From: BOKV01 sp041742235
GTDB lineage: Bacteria > Pseudomonadota > Alphaproteobacteria > Rhizobiales > Rhizobiaceae
DNA length: 9,107 nt
Assembly (NCBI GenBank): GCA_041742235.1
Contig: JBGSJA010000121.1
Coordinates: 1-9,107 of the forward strand
Reading direction: 5' to 3'
Shown here: positions 6,740-9,107 of the stretch, piece after piece
Position numbering within the stretch: position 1 is the first letter of the stretch
How the letters are laid out: every line of letters begins with the position of its first letter
The notes under the pieces: generated by a model
What the model was told of the DNA's origin: nothing
The model's database searches: none
Seen by the model: the letters and a program-made list of their open reading frames with translations, nothing else
Translations under genes and position numbers: made by a program

Positions 6740-7012
6740 TTAGTTTGACGGTGCGATTGCGCAGGAACCTTGAGAAGGATCGCTCGAGGTTCGCCACCGA
6801 AGGGTTAGCCAGTCCTCATCCAATTTGTATGCCAGCGTCACTGCTCATACTTGGGCAGCTTGCAAGGACTTTGTACGAAGGGAGATTGTGATCCGGTCTC
6901 GCCGATAGTGACCCTTGAGGTCCTCAGGGATCCGCCTGGTGAAGAAGAATACAGATCATTTGCGGTATAGAACGGGCTGAAATGGTCTTCCCCAAGGTCT
7001 ACCCTCCCTCAT
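6740..7012 (-). pseudogene. N-terminal remnant of a tyrosine-recombinase (phage-type) integrase
   Basis: Read on the minus strand from an ATG at 7012 (GGAG shortly upstream), one frame gives MREGRPWGRPFQPVLYRK, stop, SVFFFTRRIPEDLKGHYRR, DRITISLRTKSLQAAQV, stop, then AVTLAYKLDEDWLTLRWR before ending at a TAA (6742-6740). The pattern of an aromatic strand, RRIP-DL, HY-R, then SLRTK---A and a helix with LDEDW is the N-terminal (arm-binding/SAM-like, DUF6538-type) part of alphaproteobacterial site-specific integrases. Two TGA codons (6958-6956 and 6847-6845) interrupt the same frame, and the core-binding and catalytic domains (R...HxxR...Y) are missing: about 90 residues remain of an expected ~400. 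It is a dead gene and marks a former mobile element. The family is assigned by eye, without a database comparison. Confidence 0.68.
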
Positions 7013-7274
7013 TAGCTCCAGCAGAAACTATTGGAGATCAAGAGGTTGCCCTATATATACCTTTGTGGCTGGCGCCCGGAGAGGCGTCTTATCGTGCTCT
7101 TAAACTATTGGAAACAATCCATATTTATTTTTGAAGAATGCCAAACACCAACAAATATACCAACAAAACGGAAAGAATGCTGTAATCGGTCGGCATTGCT
7201 TATCGGCAGGTTTGGGGCCGGAAGCTGCCTGTCCGATTGTCGGAGCGAATCTGAAGAAGCGGTCTTATGCGCCG
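7013..7274. other. AT-rich non-coding stretch between integrase and AraC remnants
   Basis: No gene is supported. The part from about 7020 to 7200 is visibly richer in A and T than the rest of the window, consistent with acquired DNA. It contains an 11-base direct repeat AAACTATTGGA (7025-7035 and 7102-7112), the 12-bp tandem repeat described separately, and a small palindrome TCCGA-TTG-TCGGA (7232-7244). No tRNA gene or tRNA 3' end was seen that would identify an attachment site. Confidence 0.45.
7145..7168. repeat. 12-bp tandem direct repeat upstream of the integrase remnant
   Basis: Two adjacent 12-mers, ACACCAACAAAT (7145-7156) and ATACCAACAAAA (7157-7168), match at 10 of 12 positions and share the exact core ACCAACAAA. 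They lie about 135 bases upstream of the integrase remnant's start, inside an AT-rich patch unlike the GC-rich surroundings. Short direct repeats near an integrase gene can be arm-type binding sites of that integrase; this role is inference. Confidence 0.5.
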
Positions 7275-7605
7275 TCAGGATTCAACCGCAAACTGCTCCC
7301 ACCAAAGCGAAGGCGACGTGCCGGCCCAGCGGCAAATTGCATCGGAGAAAGTGACTTGCGTGGAGAATGCAAGGGCTGATGAAATCTCGCCCATCGAGAG
7401 TGTTGTCAGCCCCATCAACTCGCGCGCCACTGCAAAGGACCTCGTCGCGTACAATTTCGGAAATCAGGTCCTCATCGGCAAGGCGGCGCCGCAGTGTTCT
7501 TGGATGCACTTTAAGCCGCGATGCCACGACCGTCATCGCGGGATCTCCTGCCAACAGCAAACCGCGCCGACAATCGATGCAAAGTAGGATCGGCTGCCTT
7601 CGGCG
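7275..7605 (-). pseudogene. C-terminal fragment of an AraC-family transcriptional regulator, frameshifted
   Basis: One minus-strand frame reads LLLAGDPAMTVVASRLKVHPRTLRRRLADEDLISEIVRDEV, the first helix-turn-helix of an AraC-type DNA-binding domain (MTVVASRL and HPRTLRRRLADE being typical). That frame then degenerates, but shifting frame at about 7434 restores the family: FAVARELMGLTTLSMGEIS, then SALAFSTQVTFSDAICRWAG and TSPSLWWEQ, ending at a TGA (7277-7275). The break is consistent with loss of two bases in an original GAGGTCCGCTTTGCA. The reading frame is also unclear before about 7560, and the N-terminal sensor domain is absent because the neighbouring regulator gene ends at 7662. It is thus a broken remnant of perhaps 110 residues out of about 340. 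Confidence 0.78.
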
Positions 7606-7618
7606 CAGTGAGCGGACT

Positions 7619-7631
7619 ACCGACTGTCGGT
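7619..7631. terminator. Small palindrome downstream of the Crp/Fnr-like gene, possible weak terminator
   Basis: ACCGA-CTG-TCGGT is a perfect inverted repeat with 5-base arms, 30 bases past the stop of the leftward regulator gene. It has no T run on either side, so termination is doubtful. It closely resembles TCCGA-TTG-TCGGA at 7232-7244 on the other side of the AraC remnant. Confidence 0.25.
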
Positions 7632-7661
7632 GCCCCAGGCTGAAGCGCCAATCTCGCTCGG

Positions 7662-8357
7662 CTACCCCCGCAACATCAACATCCGAAGTGCCACTGGGTC
7701 GAGAATATCGATGCTGCCGTATCCGGTTTCGACCAGACCCATCGCGGTAAAACGGCGAAGGATCGCCCCCGTCGAATTGCGGGACATATTTGACGCCGCC
7801 GCGAGTTCCTCTTGTGTGACCGGCACCCTGATGGGCTCTGCGCTAGCGGTAGCGGCATGGCGTGCGCCACCGAAGCGCAGCAGGATGGCGGCCAAGCGCA
7901 GGTCGGATTTCGGGATCAGAAGATCGGCAGCGGTCAGGGACATCACATCGCCGTAGATCGCCATCAGCTTCATGAAGGGGCGCCACCATCCGGGACGGCT
8001 TTCCAGCAACGGGATGACCTTGGATTTCGGGAATGTCGCAATCCACGCCGGCGTGCGCGCTTGGGCATTCACCACCCGCCTGGTGCCATGGAGCAATGGT
8101 CCGTAGCCCATCCAGAACGGCGCGCTCGCCATGTGCATGATCGGTGTATCGGGCAAGCCATGCGTGGTCGTGAAGGCCACAGTTCCCGAGGCAAGGCCGA
8201 TAAGGTCCTCTTCCTCTTCACCGCCGAGTGTAATGTGAGACCCTTCTTCAATCCGCTGCCATCCGCCAAGGGGCAGCAGGTTGTCCCGAAACTCCGGCGG
8301 TGTCTCGAGGAGCCAGCCTCCACGGGCAAGGACGCGCAGACCGTCTTCCCGGTTCAT
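7662..8357 (-). CDS. Crp/Fnr family transcriptional regulator
   Basis: Cytosolic DNA-binding regulator of 231 aa, the usual Crp/Fnr length. The N-terminal two thirds (about 1-135) look like a cyclic-nucleotide-binding-type beta-barrel: LPLGGWQRIEEGSHITLGGE, then DLIGLASGTVAF. The C-terminal part is a winged helix-turn-helix: VPVTQEELAAASNMSRNSTG (178-197) followed by ILRRFTAMGLVETGYGSIDI. The sensor barrel lacks the usual phosphate-binding cassette of cAMP receptors, and there are no cysteines for an Fnr iron-sulfur cluster, so the signal it senses is unknown. The ATG at 8357 has AAGGAG at good spacing. It is divergent from the DUF1254 gene, which is its most likely target, and probably also controls itself. 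It appears intact, in contrast to the remnants downstream. Confidence 0.87.
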   Translation of the reverse strand: MNREDGLRVLARGGWLLETPPEFRDNLLPLGGWQRIEEGSHITLGGEEEEDLIGLASGTVAFTTTHGLPDTPIMHMASAPFWMGYGPLLHGTRRVVNAQARTPAWIATFPKSKVIPLLESRPGWWRPFMKLMAIYGDVMSLTAADLLIPKSDLRLAAILLRFGGARHAATASAEPIRVPVTQEELAAASNMSRNSTGAILRRFTAMGLVETGYGSIDILDPVALRMLMLRG

Positions 8358-8487
8358 GCCTTACATCTCCTTCATGAACAGAACTTCAAGCAGATTGCCC
8401 AATTTTTGTCAAAGTCGAGTTTTGGGGACTGTTATGCTGCAAAGTGCAACGCTGCAAGTTACGGCATCGCTAGGCAGGAGTAGGTGG
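8358..8487. promoter_or_regulatory. Divergent promoter region shared by the Crp/Fnr-like and DUF1254 genes
   Basis: These 130 bases must carry both promoters. Visible elements: an odd-length palindrome TTTG-T-CAAA (8405-8413); TTGTCA (8406-8411) and TATGCT (8433-8438), which resemble -35 and -10 boxes for the rightward gene but with a long 21-base spacer; a 7-base direct repeat GCTGCAA (8436-8442 and 8451-8457); and the ribosome binding site AGGAG (8476-8480). No clear Crp or Fnr consensus palindrome is present. The stretch is richer in A and T than the genes on each side, as expected for a promoter. Confidence 0.45.
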
Positions 8488-9107
8488 ATGTTGCAGTTTC
8501 TGAGGAGATTCGCGCTTGCGGCGGTTTCGGCTGCGGGTGTCCTATGGTCAGTTTCCGATGCAACCGTCGCACAGGACCTAACCCCCGACGTCCGCGAAAT
8601 CGCGAAAGAGGCCTATATCTACGGCTATCCCATGGTCGACAACTACCGCATCCAGTTCGCGTATTTCCAGGACCCGACGAACCCGGAGTACAAGGCTCCG
8701 CGCAATGCCCTGTTCAACATTCCCCGGGTGTTCACACCTGACGACAAGGCGATCCAGACGCCGAACTCGGATACGCCATACTCATGGATCGGGATGGACC
8801 TGCGCGCCGAGCCACTGGTCTTCACGGTGCCCGCTATCGAGAGCAACCGTTACTGGAGCCTGCAGCTGATCGACCTCTACACCCACAACTTCGACTATCT
8901 CGGCAGTCGGACGACGGGCAATGGCGGGGGGATCTTTGCGATTGCGGGGCCTAACTGGCAAGGTGACCTGCCAGAGGGCATCACGAAGGTGATCCGGTCG
9001 GAGACCGACATCCTCTCGGCCCAGTTCCGGACGCAGTTGTTCAGCCCCGATGATCTGGAAAACGTGAAGGCGATCCAGCAGCAGTACATCGTCCAGCCGC
9101 TGTCCGC
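8488..9107 (+). CDS. DUF1254 domain protein, exported, 3' end beyond window
   Basis: Partial gene: 206 codons are visible and the frame is still open at the edge. The ATG at 8488 is preceded by AGGAG with a 7-base spacer. Residues 1-28 form a signal peptide (MLQFLRRFALAAVSAAGVLW, then likely cleavage at VA/QD), so the protein acts outside the cytoplasm. The mature part has the DUF1254 pattern: EIAKEAYIYGYPMVDNYR, then QTPNSDTPYSWIGMDLR, EPLVFTVPAIESNRYWSLQL, then DLYTHNFDYLGSRTTGNGGG and IAGPNWQG. Family members usually continue into a DUF1214 domain, which would lie outside the window. The function of the family is not established. It is divergent from a Crp/Fnr-type regulator. Confidence 0.9.
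   Translation, partial: MLQFLRRFALAAVSAAGVLWSVSDATVAQDLTPDVREIAKEAYIYGYPMVDNYRIQFAYFQDPTNPEYKAPRNALFNIPRVFTPDDKAIQTPNSDTPYSWIGMDLRAEPLVFTVPAIESNRYWSLQLIDLYTHNFDYLGSRTTGNGGGIFAIAGPNWQGDLPEGITKVIRSETDILSAQFRTQLFSPDDLENVKAIQQQYIVQPLS

Noticed and set aside
6982..7134. Plus-strand frame beginning MVFPKVYPPSLAP and ending in IHIYF
   Set aside because: It looks protein-like but is only 50 residues, has no ribosome binding site, and runs opposite the better supported integrase remnant.
7031..7379. Plus-strand open frames of about 80-107 residues
   Set aside because: They run opposite the AraC remnant or across AT-rich DNA, have many cysteines and arginines in random order, and lack ribosome binding sites.
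1..9107. CRISPR arrays, rRNA or tRNA genes
   Set aside because: No regularly spaced repeats, rRNA-like sequence, or tRNA arms and 3' ends were seen on either strand.

Overview
The window looks like a piece of an alphaproteobacterial chromosome, probably Hyphomicrobiales (Rhizobiales, Phyllobacteriaceae/Rhizobiaceae-like). The basis is GC-rich coding sequence, a 290-aa MutM with a long internal insertion, and the gene block mutM / ubiE-ubiB-coaBC-dut, which from general knowledge sits near dnaA in many rhizobia. This placement is by protein character and gene order only; no search was possible.

Left part (1-5102): five genes run leftward in tight order, ubiE > ubiB > coaBC > dut > lysE-like exporter, with gaps of about 37, 40, 54 and 3 bases, so they are likely one operon. 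They join ubiquinone synthesis (UbiE methyltransferase, UbiB kinase-like protein), coenzyme A synthesis (CoaBC), dUTP removal (Dut) and a LysE/RhtB-type exporter. The most unusual gene is coaBC. Its protein begins with a FitA-like ribbon-helix-helix antitoxin/repressor domain fused to the CoaC-CoaB enzyme, it seems to start at TTG, and a perfect 17-bp palindrome (TGATTGCA-A-TGCAATCA) lies just upstream with more copies of the half-site nearby. This suggests a CoA enzyme carrying its own DNA-binding domain and possibly regulating its own operon.

Middle (5103-6467): mutM (DNA glycosylase) runs rightward, divergent from ubiE, followed by a gene for a small exported protein of unknown function.

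Accessory segment (about 6468-7660): no intact gene is visible. On the minus strand there is the N-terminal remnant of a phage-type (tyrosine recombinase) integrase with internal stops, and the C-terminal part of an AraC-family regulator broken by a frameshift. Part of the segment (about 7020-7200) is clearly AT-richer than the rest and carries a 12-bp tandem repeat upstream of the integrase remnant. This looks like an old integration site that ended the conserved chromosomal block.

Right end (7662-9107): an intact Crp/Fnr-family regulator (minus) is divergent from a secreted DUF1254-family protein that runs off the window. They share a 130-bp intergenic region and may form a regulator/target pair.
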